Of a DNA stretch of 6,464 nt, positions 5,398-6,464 are shown piece after piece. The number at the start of each line of letters is the position of its first letter. Position 1 is the first letter of the stretch. Origin of the DNA: Candidatus Peregrinibacteria bacterium (GTDB lineage Bacteria > Patescibacteriota > Gracilibacteria > UBA1369 > PNNO01); the NCBI GenBank assembly GCA_030595015.1, contig JAUVDZ010000068.1, positions 1 to 6,464 of the forward strand, read 5' to 3'. The position numbers and the translations under genes were made by a program. Below the pieces are notes generated by a model. It made no database searches, had not been told where the DNA came from, and saw only the letters and a list, made by a program, of their open reading frames with translations.

Positions 5398-6117
5398 CTA
5401 GCGACGAGTATAATGCTCTACCACTTCACTCGCGCCACCATCTTTAACGATCTTTCCTTCTTCCATCAAAATCACACGATCGCAGAATTTTTCGATCATA
5501 TCTAAGTCATGGCTAACCAGCACAATAGTCTTTCCGTGAGCTTTCAAATCTTCAAAAACTGCCATACACTTTTTTTGGAATTCTCTATCCCCCACTGCCA
5601 GCACCTCATCACATAAATATACGTCTGCATGAGCCGCCGAAGCAATTGCGAAAGCAAGTCGCATCTGCATACCTGAAGAAAAGTTTTTCAGCTTCATTTC
5701 CATGAAATCTTCAAGCTCTGCAAACTGAACAATATTTTTATACATCGAGTCAATTTTGCTCCTACTCATGCCAAGAATCACCCCATTCAAATATAAATTG
5801 TCATGACCTGAAAGGTCTCCGTTAAATCCAACTCCTAATTCTAAAAATGGCGAAATTTCACCATCAATTTTAACCTCGCCAGACGTTGGAATATATATGT
5901 TTGCTAACAATTTCAAAAGAGTAGACTTCCCTGATCCGTTCTTCCCAATAACTCCCAAAAATTCACCCTTTGAAACTTCCAGATTAACATCCTTCAAAGC
6001 TTCCAAATCAATATACTCACGCTTACGATAAAAGTTAATAAAGCTCTCCTTTAAAGTGTCTCGCTTTTCATGCGGGATCTTAAACTTCTTACTAACATTT
6101 GTAAGCTTTATAGCCAT
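5398..6117 (-). CDS. ABC transporter ATPase, polysaccharide/teichoic-acid export (Wzt/TagH family)
   Basis: A complete 239-residue nucleotide-binding subunit of an ABC-2 exporter that moves lipid-linked surface polysaccharide or teichoic acid from the cytoplasmic to the outer face of the membrane, as a dimer with two permease subunits. Motifs: Walker A GKNGSGKST (58-66), the family-typical FLELGVGFNGDLSGHDNLYLNG (91-112), ABC signature FSSGMQMR (146-153), Walker B DVYLCDE (165-171), D-loop AVGD (174-177) and the H-loop His203 in VSHD. The protein ends just after the ATPase fold, so it lacks the C-terminal carbohydrate-binding domain of long Wzt proteins that read a chain-end cap; export should therefore not depend on that type of cap recognition. 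The ATG at 6117 overlaps the permease stop by 10 bases, implying translational coupling. No ribosome site of its own is seen. A mutilated second copy lies at 4615-4734. Confidence 0.95.
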   Translation of the reverse strand: MAIKLTNVSKKFKIPHEKRDTLKESFINFYRKREYIDLEALKDVNLEVSKGEFLGVIGKNGSGKSTLLKLLANIYIPTSGEVKIDGEISPFLELGVGFNGDLSGHDNLYLNGVILGMSRSKIDSMYKNIVQFAELEDFMEMKLKNFSSGMQMRLAFAIASAAHADVYLCDEVLAVGDREFQKKCMAVFEDLKAHGKTIVLVSHDLDMIEKFCDRVILMEEGKIVKDGGASEVVEHYTRR

Positions 6118-6464
6118 TCAGTTATTTTTTTATCAAACTTTAAGAAAACAAATATACCAAAAATAAGAACTGTTGCAACTATCAAAAACAATGCAGCATT
6201 TAGTTGAAACGTTGGTACGTGACCCAAAATAAAAACCGCTCTACTGTATTCAATAAGCCTGGCCAGCGGATTCAAATAAATATATCGATGATAAGCCTCC
6301 GGAACCATCGTAATCGGATAAATAATCGGCGTCATCCAAAATCCAATCTGCAAAAGAACTTCCCAAATATGGCTAAAATCACGAAACCTTATGTAAAGAA
6401 CGCTCAAAATTAACGACGCCCCAAGAATCAAAAAATAAAGTTCAATCACATACACAATAAAAAA
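6108..6464 (-). CDS. ABC-2 type polysaccharide exporter permease, C-terminal part (Wzm/TagG family)
   Basis: An open minus-strand frame enters at the window edge and ends with TAA at 6110-6108. The 118 visible residues are the C-terminal part of a permease of about 260 residues. An apparent GTG start at 6455 is internal: the frame is open upstream, and family length demands more. Three hydrophobic segments are visible (about 3-26, 35-54 and 87-110 of the visible part), with the family-typical VLYIRFRDFSHIWEVLLQIGFWMTPIIYP and YLNPLARLIEYSRAVFI between them; the latter is the conserved NP-containing loop after the re-entrant region. It forms the membrane channel for the lipid-linked glycan and pairs with the ATPase, whose gene it overlaps by 10 bases in the same operon. 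The promoter lies outside the window. Confidence 0.93.
   Translation of the reverse strand, partial: FFIVYVIELYFLILGASLILSVLYIRFRDFSHIWEVLLQIGFWMTPIIYPITMVPEAYHRYIYLNPLARLIEYSRAVFILGHVPTFQLNAALFLIVATVLIFGIFVFLKFDKKITEWL

Noticed and set aside
6449..6455. GTG (6455) or ATG (6451) as the start of the permease gene
   Set aside because: The frame is open up to the window edge, and family members are more than twice the visible length, so these are internal codons; the ATG at 6451 is also out of frame.
1..6464. UGA recoding as glycine (as in Gracilibacteria/Absconditabacteria)
   Set aside because: All real frames are free of in-frame TGA and glycine is coded by GGN. The intact genes with visible ends stop with TAA or TAG, and the relict ATPase ends with TGA. 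Too few stops to conclude more.
1..6464. CRISPR array, tRNA genes, insertion sequence or transposase
   Set aside because: No regularly spaced repeats, cloverleaf with acceptor and T-arm, or transposase-like frame was seen. The repeated ATPase segment is explained by gene decay, and no terminal inverted repeats or target duplications were found around 4735-5397.

Overview
The window looks like AT-rich bacterial DNA (hand-counted stretches near one third G+C), probably from a small-genome lineage such as the Candidate Phyla Radiation (Patescibacteria). That placement is an inference from gene style: tightly packed genes, few Shine-Dalgarno sites, and a polysaccharide export cluster full of glycosyltransferases. 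No marker gene here proves it. All frames read with the standard bacterial code, and UGA is not needed as a sense codon.

Layout: a truncated TatD-family nuclease on the minus strand (1-599) is divergent from a large two-domain GT2-GT4 glycosyltransferase (633-2717). A small basic helical protein of unknown function (minus, 2695-3027) overlaps the end of that gene tail to tail. A GT4 glycosyltransferase follows (3050-4132). The right end holds the last two genes of a minus-strand operon: the C-terminal part of an ABC-2 type polysaccharide exporter permease (6464-6108) and its ATPase (6117-5398). Together the glycosyltransferases and the exporter suggest synthesis of a lipid-linked surface glycan or teichoic-acid-like polymer and its transfer across the membrane.

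The unusual part is 4133-5397, between the GT4 gene and the exporter. It contains (i) about 450 bases without a credible protein gene, much richer in G+C than the flanks and dense in perfect inverted repeats. These are best explained as a large structured non-coding RNA on the minus strand, with a near-consensus sigma-70 promoter (TTGACA-17-TATAGT) at one end and a GC-rich hairpin plus T-run at the other. I could not match it to a known RNA class. Next come (ii) a decayed 3' fragment of a second exporter ATPase gene, recognisable against the intact gene 0.8 kb away and carrying two internal deletions, and (iii) a membrane-anchored hypothetical protein behind a perfect TTGACA-16-TATAAT promoter that starts at the edge of the decayed fragment. 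The simplest reading is that a native ATPase-ncRNA-GT4 order was disturbed by insertion or replacement, leaving a scar of the old ATPase gene beside the RNA gene.
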